Source of the DNA: Clostridiales bacterium UBA1381
Lineage (GTDB): Bacteria > Bacillota > Clostridia > UBA1381
Direction: 5' to 3'
Length of the DNA: 7,075 nt
Assembly: GCA_002305435.1 (NCBI GenBank)
Contig: DBQZ01000078.1
Span: 450 to 7,524 of the forward strand
Position numbers and translations under genes: made by a program
Shown here: piece by piece, positions 1 through 4,380 of the stretch
How the letters are laid out: each line of letters begins with the position of its first letter
Numbering within the stretch: the first letter of the stretch is position 1
The notes under the pieces: generated by a model
Databases searched by the model: none
What the model was told of the DNA's origin: nothing
Seen by the model: only the letters and a program-made list of their open reading frames with translations

Positions 1-5
1 TAAGT

Positions 6-34
6 AAAAAGACCGCTCCGAATGCTCGGTGGTC
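6..34 (-). terminator. Rho-independent terminator after the recombinase remnant
   Basis: On the minus strand a hairpin with arms GACC/GGTC (31-34 with 11-14) and CCGA/TCGG (26-29 with 18-21) around a 4-nt loop is followed at once by five Ts (complement of 6-10). The internal mismatch is asymmetric (3 nt against 1). It lies about 45 bp downstream of the recombinase-tail stop, so it fits as the transcription end of that former gene. Confidence 0.55.
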
Positions 35-60
35 GTAAAACAGTAATATTTGAATTTCTT

Positions 61-92
61 GGAACAGGCATGATTTCGGTCATGCCTGTTCC
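61..92. repeat. Perfect 12-bp inverted repeat over the recombinase stop codon
   Basis: GGAACAGGCATG (61-72) and CATGCCTGTTCC (81-92) are perfect reverse complements with an 8-nt loop. The arm at 81-92 contains the last codons of the recombinase remnant, and its TGA stop (80-82) sits at the loop edge. No T-tract follows on the minus strand, so this may protect a 3' end or act with the terminator at 6-34 rather than terminate alone. Confidence 0.6.
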
Positions 93-178
93 GCTTTTAT
101 CAGTTCATCCACGGGAATGTAGCCAACAAGGTCATACTCGATATGTACTTTCTGCTTGCGTTTGCCGCCGATTTCCAT
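80..178 (-). pseudogene. C-terminal remnant of a probable large serine recombinase
   Basis: A 32-codon minus-strand reading frame starts MEIGGKRKQK and ends IPVDELIKAEQA. The pattern of a basic KRKQK stretch, then VHIEYDLVGYIP, then an acidic tail, resembles the extreme C-terminus of the large serine recombinases (DUF4368 type) of Clostridia mobile elements. That assignment is recall of the family, not a search result. Nothing of the resolvase catalytic domain, zinc ribbon or coiled coil is present. An in-frame TAA (179-181) abuts the ATG, and there is no good ribosome binding site, so this is a tail left by deletion or recombination near position 180 rather than an independent gene. It is followed by an inverted repeat and a terminator, as the end of a real gene would be. 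Such recombinases excise and integrate elements. It could instead be the end of another element protein. Confidence 0.45.
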
Positions 179-182
179 TTAG

Positions 183-457
183 GAAATGGCACTTGCTATT
201 ATGGGGAATGATGAATAGCAAGCACAGCAGGTGTACATACACTCTGCGATTTCAGACTTGGCAAGCAGGGCACGGCGGTACCCACTTTGCACACTTGCCA
301 GTATGTCGCAACATACTTGGCAAGCAGTGCACGTGTGGACACACATCGTGCTTTTTGCAAATTTCAGCGCCGCTGCCTTTTGCAAAAACTTGTTGGGCAA
401 CATCCCAAACCCTTTAACGATTTTTTCAAAATCGGCTGCGCTCCTGCGGAGCTGAAC
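183..457. other. oriT-like block of nested inverted and direct repeats
   Basis: These 275 bases between the recombinase remnant and mobC have no convincing gene but are densely structured. Inverted repeats seen: 192-200/214-222 (9 bp, perfect), 294-306/311-324 (13-nt arm with one bulge, 4-nt loop), 329-333/347-351 with inner TGTG/CACA, 365-375 (CAGCG-C-CGCTG), 393-397/404-408 (TTGGG/CCCAA), 418-424/428-434 (7 bp, 3-nt loop) and 440-444/448-452. A 19-bp direct repeat with one mismatch lies at 256-274 and 315-333, and TTTTGCAAA occurs at 353-361 and 378-386. Dense hairpins next to a mobC gene are typical of an origin of transfer bound by a relaxosome. The nick site cannot be assigned, because the relaxase is absent and its family is unknown. 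Confidence 0.5.
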
Positions 458-481
458 ATCACTTTATCTTAGAAAGTGATG
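457..481. repeat. 9-bp inverted repeat at the end of mobC
   Basis: CATCACTTT (457-465) and AAAGTGATG (473-481) are perfect reverse complements around a 7-nt loop. The repeat spans the last codons and the TGA stop (459-461) of mobC. No T-tract follows on the minus strand, so it is more likely part of the structured transfer region or an mRNA 3' end than a terminator. Confidence 0.5.
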
Positions 482-806
482 TGAGAATTTCTCGGATTTC
501 CTCGTAGATTTCCTCCTGGTTCTTTTTGATTTCTTCAATATCTGCTTCGTAAATATTGCCGGTGGAATTGACACGCTTGGCAATTTGGTTTTCGCTGTTG
601 GCGATCCTTTTCATCTTGGAAGTCAGCTCACGGAGTTCGGGCAAATCCAAATTTACAACATACCCGTCAATTACCATTTTGCGAATATAGGCGCTCATGT
701 TGTCCGTTCCCATCTGTGCCATTTTCTTTCTTATCAGTTCATATTCCTTGTCATTCACAAAGAATTTTATCTGCTTCGGCCGCAGCCGGTTTCTGTTATC
801 TGGCAT
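459..806 (-). CDS. mobC: MobC-family relaxosome accessory protein
   Basis: This 115-residue protein has the pattern of MobC plasmid-mobilization proteins, small DNA-binding partners that help a relaxase open and nick oriT. Residues 11-48 (KQIKFFVNDKEYELIRKKMA to YIRKMVIDGYV) look like a ribbon-helix-helix fold: a short basic strand followed by two helices. Residues 70-92 (NSENQIAKRVNSTGNIYEAD) match the conserved MobC core with its N-Q-I-A-x-x-x-N signature. The C-terminal 25 residues are rich in Glu, Ile and Lys and should form a helix or coiled coil. The ATG follows GAGGG at short spacing. It appears to be the last gene of a unit with the DUF4180 and GIY-YIG genes (47-bp gap upstream). In most elements a relaxase gene follows mobC. 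Here an oriT-like block and a recombinase tail follow instead, so this mobC is probably orphaned. Confidence 0.85.
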   Translation of the reverse strand: MPDNRNRLRPKQIKFFVNDKEYELIRKKMAQMGTDNMSAYIRKMVIDGYVVNLDLPELRELTSKMKRIANSENQIAKRVNSTGNIYEADIEEIKKNQEEIYEEIREILTSLSKIK

Positions 807-853
807 TTACCCTCATCACCCCAAACTGATTTATGTGGTATTTCTGAAACTTC

Positions 854-1192
854 TTACAATTTTCTTGCTGACGGATTTTCAAGGAAACACAATTCCAGTA
901 GATCCTTTAAATCGCTGGCTTTCACATCCGACATATTTTCGTATTCAAGTTCACTAACAGTGAAAAATTCGAACCCTTTTTCACCATAGTTGTTCCAAAG
1001 CTCCTGCAATCTCTTGTTTCTATGGTTGCCGCTATTTAACTCAAAGCTATGACGATTAAACCATGTACTGCCATCACGAGAACTATCAAAGAATAGCTCT
1101 CCAGTTTCAATGCACTTTACAGAAAACACGCCCATTACAGGATGACGTTCTTTCCATTCGGACAAGAGTTCTTTCTTTTTTGATTTATCCAT
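854..1192 (-). CDS. GIY-YIG nuclease family-like protein
   Basis: This 112-residue protein resembles a small Clostridia family annotated as GIY-YIG nuclease family. Members start DKxKxKELLxEWKxRxPxMGV, and the lines kept here are MGVFSVKCIETGELFFDSS (20-38), a central WFNRHSFELNSGNHRNKRLQ stretch (44-63), and LWNNYGEKGFEFFTVSELEYE (65-85). The GIY and YIG tripeptides themselves are degenerate (GVF and no clear YIG), so catalysis is doubtful and the role is unknown. DNA binding or processing within a mobile element is an inference. A GAGGAG ribosome binding site (1201-1206) lies 8 bases before the ATG. The gene starts 24 bases after the DUF4180 stop and is followed by mobC 47 bases later, so the three genes should be cotranscribed. 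Codon use is AT-rich like its neighbours in the left part. Confidence 0.65.
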   Translation of the reverse strand: MDKSKKKELLSEWKERHPVMGVFSVKCIETGELFFDSSRDGSTWFNRHSFELNSGNHRNKRLQELWNNYGEKGFEFFTVSELEYENMSDVKASDLKDLLELCFLENPSARKL

Positions 1193-1216
1193 TATTCTTT
1201 CTCCTCATATTTCTAT

Positions 1217-1579
1217 TCAACGAGTCAACATATCAACCGCTTCATCCTGTGTTGCAACAAAGAAAACATCTTTGCCTTTATTGCTTTCATAGATAAAGTC
1301 TTTCAAAGGTTTGCTTGTGTAATGTGAGTAATCACCGTAAATTGCGATGCGACCGCCATAGTTCACATACTTCTGTAAAATCTCTCCTGCAAGACCTTTA
1401 CTGAGGATGAAGAAATCTTCAACAATCAGATTTTTGTCGATAACGATGTTTTTGGTGCCAACATCGTATTTGGCAGACATCAGCACATCCAAAGCAGATT
1501 GTGCATCCGTAATGACCAACTCATTACTATTTACAACGGCACATGCAATACCGTTTTTCTCAATCTTAGATAATTGCAT
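1217..1579 (-). CDS. DUF4180 domain protein
   Basis: The 120-residue product fits DUF4180 along its whole length. Family features visible are an N-terminal IEKNGIACAVVNSNELVIT strand region (6-24), AQSALDVLMSAKYDVGTKNIVID (26-48), EDFFILSKGLAGEILQKYVNY (54-74), RIAIYGDYSHYTSKPLKDFIYE (77-98) and a C-terminal GKDVFFVATQDEAV (102-115). The biochemical role of DUF4180 is not established. The fold looks like a small alpha/beta protein without signal peptide or membrane segment, so it should be cytoplasmic. The frame is open upstream to 1681, but the start at 1579 is chosen because AAGGAGA (ctcct at 1587-1591) sits 7 bases before that ATG, family proteins begin here, and the predicted promoter lies within the longer frame. 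It is the first gene of the unit with the GIY-YIG-like and mobC genes. Confidence 0.8.
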   Translation of the reverse strand: MQLSKIEKNGIACAVVNSNELVITDAQSALDVLMSAKYDVGTKNIVIDKNLIVEDFFILSKGLAGEILQKYVNYGGRIAIYGDYSHYTSKPLKDFIYESNKGKDVFFVATQDEAVDMLTR

Positions 1580-1620
1580 TTTTGTTCTCCTTAAATTTGA
1601 ATTTCTCTTGCAAGTACACT

Positions 1621-1635
1621 CGATGTGTGTCCACA
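1621..1635. promoter_or_regulatory. Candidate operator shared with the oriT-like block
   Basis: CGATGTGTGTCCACA occurs exactly here, and its reverse complement occurs at 334-348 in the oriT-like block. Its core TGTG-TC-CACA (1625-1634) is palindromic, as expected for a dimeric DNA-binding protein. The site covers the predicted transcription start of the DUF4180 operon (about 1633). Similarity continues weakly beyond the 15 bp: both copies carry TTGCAA and then an AAATT(T)C-like stretch downstream. Binding by MobC or another element protein is an inference. Confidence 0.45.
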
Positions 1636-1639
1636 TATT

Positions 1640-1668
1640 ATTATACACGGTTTCCACTATTTCTTCAA
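1640..1668 (-). promoter_or_regulatory. Promoter of the DUF4180-GIY-YIG-mobC unit
   Basis: On the minus strand TTGAAG (complement of 1663-1668) and a perfect TATAAT (complement of 1640-1645) are separated by exactly 17 bases. This is a good housekeeping sigma factor promoter. The start of transcription would be near 1633, leaving a leader of about 54 bases before the ATG at 1579. Confidence 0.75.
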
Positions 1669-1711
1669 GATAGTACAGCAAAATTCATCTCGTTAAAGTG
1701 TAACATTTTTG

Positions 1712-1743
1712 AAAACACGCCCCAAGATTACCTTGGAGCGTGT
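1712..1743 (-). terminator. Hairpin terminator of the DUF6061-like gene
   Basis: Arms ACACGC (1715-1720) and GCGTGT (1738-1743), then CCAA (1722-1725) and TTGG (1733-1736), pair around a 7-nt loop with one mismatch between them. On the minus strand the stem runs into TTTT (complement of 1712-1715). It lies 5 bases past the stop codon of the gene ending at 1749. The T-tract is short, so efficiency may be moderate. Confidence 0.6.
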
Positions 1744-1748
1744 GAAAA

Positions 1749-1994
1749 TCAATCAAGCGGTTTATATTCTGTTACTGCCTTTAGATAGGCTTCGGGATTG
1801 CCGTTCAGTACCAAATCGGCGTATGCAAGCGGGTCATTGTAGATGAGATAATCAAGCCCTGACCGCTGATACATATTGTCTGCGACCTCGTTTTCAACAG
1901 CAATGGTATCAATGGCAATCATGCTGCCATCCGAAAACTTCAGCTCTACACAGGCGGTATCCATGTTAAATTCACAAGATAATAGGTGCTTCAT
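1749..1994 (-). CDS. DUF6061-like small protein
   Basis: An 81-residue acidic protein starting MKHLLSCEFNMDTACVELKF and ending YLKAVTEYKPLD. It resembles the short DUF6061-type proteins found near mobile genes in gut Clostridia. I recall the pattern but cannot confirm it without a search. Visible features are a beta-rich first half with SDGSMIAIDTIAVENE (21-36) and a second half LDYLIYNDPLAYADLVLNGN (47-66). No catalytic motif, signal peptide or membrane segment is seen, and function is unknown. The start is fixed by GGAGG six bases upstream of the ATG. An in-frame TTG farther up (2085-2087) has no proper ribosome binding site, and its extension would be translated from a hairpin. A terminator-like hairpin (2030-2071) lies in the leader and another hairpin follows the stop, so it may be its own small unit. 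Confidence 0.65.
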   Translation of the reverse strand: MKHLLSCEFNMDTACVELKFSDGSMIAIDTIAVENEVADNMYQRSGLDYLIYNDPLAYADLVLNGNPEAYLKAVTEYKPLD

Positions 1995-2029
1995 AAAAAC
2001 CTCCGTAATTTCAATGATTTTGAGATAGA

Positions 2030-2071
2030 AAAAGAACGATGCTAAGTCTTTCGACTCGACATCGTTCTTTT
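2030..2071 (-). terminator. Strong hairpin in the leader of the DUF6061-like gene
   Basis: AAAAGAACGATG (2030-2041) and CATCGTTCTTTT (2060-2071) form a perfect 12-bp stem. Inside it AGTC (2045-2048) and GACT (2053-2056) form a second stem capped by TTTC. T-rich tracts flank it on either strand (minus-strand TTTTTCTATC, plus-strand TTTTCATTG), so it can act as a bidirectional intrinsic terminator. It sits about 35 bases upstream of the DUF6061-like ATG, so it either ends a lost upstream gene or attenuates this one. Confidence 0.6.
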
Positions 2072-2094
2072 CATTGTTGTTTTCCAACCCTGCC

Positions 2095-2140
2095 AGACAG
2101 ATGCCGTAAATTAGTAATTTTTTAGAATTACTGTCTTACG
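2095..2140. repeat. Nested short inverted repeats near the element edge
   Basis: AGTAATT (2113-2119) and AATTACT (2126-2132) are perfect 7-bp inverted repeats. The outer pairs AGACAG/CTGTCT (2095-2100 and 2131-2136) and CGTAA/TTACG (2105-2109 and 2136-2140) overlap, so they are mutually exclusive partners. The block lies within 50 bp of the composition shift. It could be a recombinase-binding end or part of a leader. No gene is seen here. Confidence 0.35.
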
Positions 2141-2143
2141 AGC

Positions 2144-2168
2144 ACCCGTCTAAAGGGGCGGTTTTTTT
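2144..2168 (+). terminator. Probable plus-strand terminator at the element edge
   Basis: ACCCGTC (2144-2150) can pair with GGGCGGT (2156-2162) with one bulged C and one G-T pair around a short loop, followed by seven Ts (2162-2168). No plus-strand gene precedes it in this window, which suggests it ended transcription from a gene now lost or blocks read-out from the element. Confidence 0.4.
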
Positions 2169-2178
2169 CTTCTGCAAA

Positions 2179-2222
2179 AAAACACCGCCGGAATATCACA
2201 CTGGATACACCGGCGGTGTTTT
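2179..2222. terminator. Bidirectional terminator after the Nudix gene
   Basis: AAAACACCGCCGG (2179-2191) and CCGGCGGTGTTTT (2210-2222) form a perfect 13-bp stem around an 18-nt loop. On the minus strand it ends in seven Ts (complement of 2176-2182), 11 bases after the Nudix stop. On the plus strand it ends in TTTT. It marks the last clearly chromosomal element before the AT-rich left part. Confidence 0.85.
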
Positions 2223-2233
2223 ACGTATCGTTT

Positions 2234-2659
2234 TTACAGCGGAAGCTCATTTTCGGCGATAAACCTTGCTGCCTCACGCAGAAGGTCGTCGTCGAATGTC
2301 AGGAGTTTTTCCGCAGAGTCCAAGTCCGCCCAGGCGTATTTGGACACCTCTGAAGCCTGAAGCTCTACCTCCTCGCCCCTGTCCATGAACAGGAAGTATA
2401 CAGCATCCTTCTCGACGCCATCCCGCGGCGAATAGGAGCTTACCACACGGAACCCCGGAACGTATTCCGGCGACAGCCCGGTTTCCTCAAATATTTCCCG
2501 TCTGGCAGTCATAAGCTCCGTCTCACCCTCTTCCGTGTGACCCTTGGGGAAGCCCCAGTGGCCGGTGGCGCCGGGTTTTTGGTTGTATATAACAAGGTAT
2601 TCGGTATCACCGAGTCCGCGGCGGACAATTATCCCTCCGCAGGATTTTTCATAGCTCAT
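2234..2659 (-). CDS. Nudix hydrolase, Ap4A-hydrolase type
   Basis: This 141-residue protein carries a complete Nudix box at 40-62: Gly40, Glu46, then REIFEETGL (54-62). This fits Gx5Ex7REUxEExGU, which binds the divalent metal and hydrolyses a nucleoside diphosphate linked to another group. The start YEKSCGGIIVRR, the HWGFPKGH line (34-41) before the box, and KDAVYFL (84-90) after it are typical of bis(5'-nucleosyl)-tetraphosphatases related to NUDT2, which split Ap4A into ATP and AMP. The substrate is inferred from the family. The protein is cytoplasmic with no extra domain. The ATG at 2659 is preferred (AAAGG 10 bases upstream). A GTG seven codons earlier is possible but lies over that ribosome binding site. 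The SCP2 gene lies 72 bases upstream on the same strand, so cotranscription is possible. Confidence 0.9.
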   Translation of the reverse strand: MSYEKSCGGIIVRRGLGDTEYLVIYNQKPGATGHWGFPKGHTEEGETELMTARREIFEETGLSPEYVPGFRVVSSYSPRDGVEKDAVYFLFMDRGEEVELQASEVSKYAWADLDSAEKLLTFDDDLLREAARFIAENELPL

Positions 2660-2709
2660 ATTGTCATAACCTTTCCGCACACCGAAAAAGCTCCGGTATG
2701 CCCGCTGTT

Positions 2710-2722
2710 CCCCGAAACGGGG
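2710..2722. repeat. Small GC hairpin between the SCP2 and Nudix genes
   Basis: CCCCG and CGGGG enclose AAA. On the minus strand it lies 9 bases past the SCP2 stop but is not followed by a T-tract; the T-run (2723-2726) is on the plus-strand side. It is thus a poor minus-strand terminator and may only slow transcription or stabilise the 3' end. Confidence 0.35.
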
Positions 2723-2731
2723 TTTTAGCGG

Positions 2732-3055
2732 TTATTGTTTTCTGAACAGCTTTTTAAGCTGGGAGGCCTTTTTTCCGTCGCCGAATATTTCAAGCCGTCC
2801 GAGAGTAAAGGCCGTCATAAAATCTATTTCCCCGTTGCATATGCGGCACAGCTCAGCCGACGGTATCCTGATAACGGCGCAGTTATCCTTGTAATCGTAG
2901 GGCTCCACGAAAACATCGCCCTTTTGTACCTGTATGTAGAAAATTCCCTCACCCTCGCCGGTGATTTCGACCTGAACGGCCATGTCCTCGATTTCCGAGG
3001 TGTCCTTCCCGATAACGGTGTCCTTCACCTTGTTGAAAACGTCCGCATATGTCAT
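2732..3055 (-). CDS. SCP2 sterol-binding domain protein
   Basis: A 107-residue protein that is essentially one SCP2 (sterol carrier protein 2) domain: an N-terminal helix (MTYADVFNKVKDTVIG), beta strands around AVQVEITGEGEGIFYIQVQ (26-44) and GDVFVEPYDY (46-55), then CAVIRIPSAELCRICNGEID (59-78) and the typical FMTAFTLGRLEIFGD (79-93) before the last helix KKASQLKKLF. In eukaryotes such domains carry lipids. In small bacterial stand-alone forms the ligand is unknown, so lipid or acyl-CoA binding is an inference. There is no signal peptide or membrane segment. AAGGAGGG lies about 7 bases before the ATG. A good promoter (3199-3227) and a leader of about 137 bases precede it. Downstream is the Nudix gene on the same strand. 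Confidence 0.85.
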   Translation of the reverse strand: MTYADVFNKVKDTVIGKDTSEIEDMAVQVEITGEGEGIFYIQVQKGDVFVEPYDYKDNCAVIRIPSAELCRICNGEIDFMTAFTLGRLEIFGDGKKASQLKKLFRKQ

Positions 3056-3198
3056 TATGTTTCCCTCCTTATTTTGCAGCCGGAAAGCGGCAAAAATATC
3101 TCCGATTCTGCATTTTCATGCAGGGGCAGAATTTCGTTATTGCACACTTTTAGGCTTTGTTTAATAAATTTCAGTGATAATATACTGTGCTTATTGTC

Positions 3199-3227
3199 AT
3201 TATAGCATAAAAGATTCAAATAATCAA
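3199..3227 (-). promoter_or_regulatory. Promoter of the SCP2 gene
   Basis: TTGATT (complement of 3222-3227) and a perfect TATAAT (complement of 3199-3204) are 17 bases apart on the minus strand. Transcription would start near 3192 and give a leader of about 137 bases, long for such a small gene. Confidence 0.7.
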
Positions 3228-3321
3228 GTAAAAAATGCGGTGAATTTATATTCGTTTTTTTATAAAATACAGCCTCTGTGACAAAAACTGACGCTGTTTT
3301 TAGGGGAGCTGGGGTTTTACA

Positions 3322-3340
3322 GAAAATTCATAAAATTTTC
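3322..3340. promoter_or_regulatory. Palindrome abutting the methyltransferase promoter
   Basis: GAAAATT (3322-3328) and AATTTTC (3334-3340) are perfect reverse complements with 5 bases between, ending one base before the -35 box. It could be an operator or activator site, or an AT-rich UP-like element bound by RNA polymerase alpha subunits. Confidence 0.35.
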
Positions 3341-3341
3341 A

Positions 3342-3370
3342 TTGCAAGGGCGGCTTTTGTATGGTATAAT
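3342..3370 (+). promoter_or_regulatory. Promoter of the methyltransferase gene
   Basis: TTGCAA (3342-3347) and TATAAT (3365-3370) are 17 bases apart, and TGG just before the -10 gives an extended -10 element. Transcription should start near 3377. Confidence 0.75.
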
Positions 3371-3387
3371 AACCTTAACGAAAAAAT

Positions 3388-3411
3388 CGGCGCAAAAGCT
3401 CGTATGCGCCG
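3388..3411 (+). repeat. Leader hairpin next to the methyltransferase ribosome binding site
   Basis: CGGCGC (3388-3393) and GCGCCG (3406-3411) are a perfect 6-bp inverted repeat with a 12-nt loop. It ends immediately before GGAAGGAGG (3412-3420), the ribosome binding site of the gene starting at 3429. It could set up a ribosome standby site or modulate translation. Confidence 0.4.
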
Positions 3412-3428
3412 GGAAGGAGGCTTAGGCT

Positions 3429-4295
3429 ATGTGGCTTGCAGACGGCTGGAGTGATTACCGGCTTGTGGATGCGTCCTCAGGGGAGAAGCTCGAATACTGG
3501 GGCAAATACCTTCTGCGCCGTCCCGAACCGCAGGCGGTTTGGAGCGACAGGCAGATAAAGGATCTGTGGAACTCCTCGGACGCAAAATATTTCCGCTCCT
3601 CTTCCGGCGGCGGCAAATGGAAATTTTACACAAAGCTCCCCCAGAGGTGGCAGATAACATACAAGGGGCTTACGTTCAACATTAAGCCGATGGGATTTAA
3701 GCATACGGGACTCTTCCCCGAACAGGCGGTCAACTGGGACTGGTTCGGGGATATTATAAAAAACGCAAAAAAGCCCGTCAAGGTGCTAAACCTCTTCGCC
3801 TATACGGGCGGGGCGACTGTGGCGGCTTTATCAGCAGGGGCTGAGGTAGTGCACGTTGACGCATCTAAGGGGATGGTCACGTGGGCTAAGGAGAACGTGG
3901 TATCCTCAGGGCTTGGGGATGCGCCGGTTCGGTATATCGTTGACGATGTGAAGAAGTTCGTCGCCCGTGAAGCACGGCGAGGTCACCGGTATGATGCGAT
4001 AATCATGGATCCCCCCTCCTACGGCAGAGGGCCCGGCGGCGAGGTGTGGAAGATAGAGGACGAGTTATATCCCTTGATTTGCGACTGTATGAAGATAATG
4101 GCGGATGAGCCGCTGTTTTTCCTGCTTAATTCCTATACCACGGGGCTTGGAATATCGGTTATAAGAAACGTTCTGGAGCTTTCGCTTGTGAAGCGGTTCG
4201 GCGGCAGGGCGGAAGCGGATGAGATAGGTCTTTCGATGGAATATAAAAAGGGCATGGCTCTGCCGTGCGGGATAAGCGGCCGCTGGCAGCGGTAA
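3429..4295 (+). CDS. RlmI/RlmK-like class I SAM-dependent methyltransferase
   Basis: This 288-residue protein belongs to the COG1092-type methyltransferases, whose characterised members RlmI and RlmK modify 23S rRNA. The first 115 residues include the family lines LRRPEPQAVW (29-38) and KPMGFKHTGLFPEQAVNWDW (86-105). The Rossmann core begins with VLNLFAYTGGATVAALSAGA (119-138), the SAM-binding glycine-rich loop. It continues with the acidic residue of strand 2 (VHVDASKG, Asp144), VDDVKKF (171-177) and the catalytic/substrate loop DPPSYGRG (194-201). The N-terminal PUA RNA-binding domain of E. coli RlmI is not evident, and the protein is about 100 residues shorter, so the target may differ from RlmI's. 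GGAAGGAGG lies 8 bases before the ATG. It has its own promoter and terminator and is monocistronic. It is cytoplasmic. Confidence 0.88.
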   Translation: MWLADGWSDYRLVDASSGEKLEYWGKYLLRRPEPQAVWSDRQIKDLWNSSDAKYFRSSSGGGKWKFYTKLPQRWQITYKGLTFNIKPMGFKHTGLFPEQAVNWDWFGDIIKNAKKPVKVLNLFAYTGGATVAALSAGAEVVHVDASKGMVTWAKENVVSSGLGDAPVRYIVDDVKKFVAREARRGHRYDAIIMDPPSYGRGPGGEVWKIEDELYPLICDCMKIMADEPLFFLLNSYTTGLGISVIRNVLELSLVKRFGGRAEADEIGLSMEYKKGMALPCGISGRWQR

Positions 4296-4312
4296 GAGGA
4301 ACGATAAGAGAG

Positions 4313-4356
4313 AAACCGTCTGTATACCTGTTTTGGTGTGCAGACGGTTTTTTATT
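4313..4356 (+). terminator. Terminator of the methyltransferase gene
   Basis: AAACCGTCTG (4313-4322) and CAGACGGTTT (4341-4350) pair perfectly, and the stem continues with TATACC/GGTGTG through G-U pairs to a TGTTTT loop. Six more Ts or T-rich bases follow (4348-4356). On the minus strand the hairpin could also end the amidase transcript, though its T-tract there is poor. Confidence 0.9.
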
Positions 4357-4380
4357 TACAGAATGTTCATTTAATATGCT

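Larger units (their letters stand above)
3056..3428. other. 373-bp divergent intergenic region
   Basis: This gap between the SCP2 gene (minus) and the methyltransferase gene (plus) holds back-to-back promoters, at 3199-3227 (minus) and 3342-3370 (plus). The SCP2 leader contains two short hairpins, GCCG/CGGC at 3079-3091 and CTGCAT-tttc-ATGCAG at 3108-3123 (GAAA tetraloop on the transcribed minus strand). A 7-bp palindrome at 3322-3340 abuts the plus promoter, and a 6-bp hairpin at 3388-3411 precedes the methyltransferase ribosome binding site. I see no gene and no recognised riboswitch in it. Confidence 0.6.

Noticed and set aside
179..403. A 74-codon, cysteine-rich minus-strand frame (nine Cys) across the oriT-like block
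   Set aside because: It runs through many hairpins and direct repeats, the repeats explain the recurrent Cys motifs, its ribosome binding site is weak, and it ends on the TAA next to the recombinase tail. Conservation with more synonymous than nonsynonymous change in relatives would reopen the case.
183..457. CRISPR-like array
   Set aside because: Only two 19-bp copies occur, the spacing is not regular with further copies, and no cas gene is near.
1580..1681. N-terminal extension of the DUF4180 protein to 154 residues
   Set aside because: The extension covers the predicted promoter and operator, has no ribosome binding site, and lies before the start typical of the family.
1995..2087. N-terminal extension of the DUF6061-like protein from a TTG
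   Set aside because: It translates a terminator hairpin, lacks a proper ribosome binding site, and a strong GGAGG marks the internal ATG.
2660..2680. GTG start seven codons upstream of the Nudix ATG
   Set aside because: The GTG overlaps the likely ribosome binding site of the ATG, and the added residues do not resemble the family start.
3269..3297. ACAGC/GCTGT hairpin followed by Ts as a plus-strand terminator
   Set aside because: The stem is only 5 bp with a 19-nt loop, and no plus-strand gene precedes it.
3477..3704. Minus-strand frames inside the methyltransferase gene
   Set aside because: They are shadows of a well-supported plus-strand gene with clear motifs, promoter and terminator.
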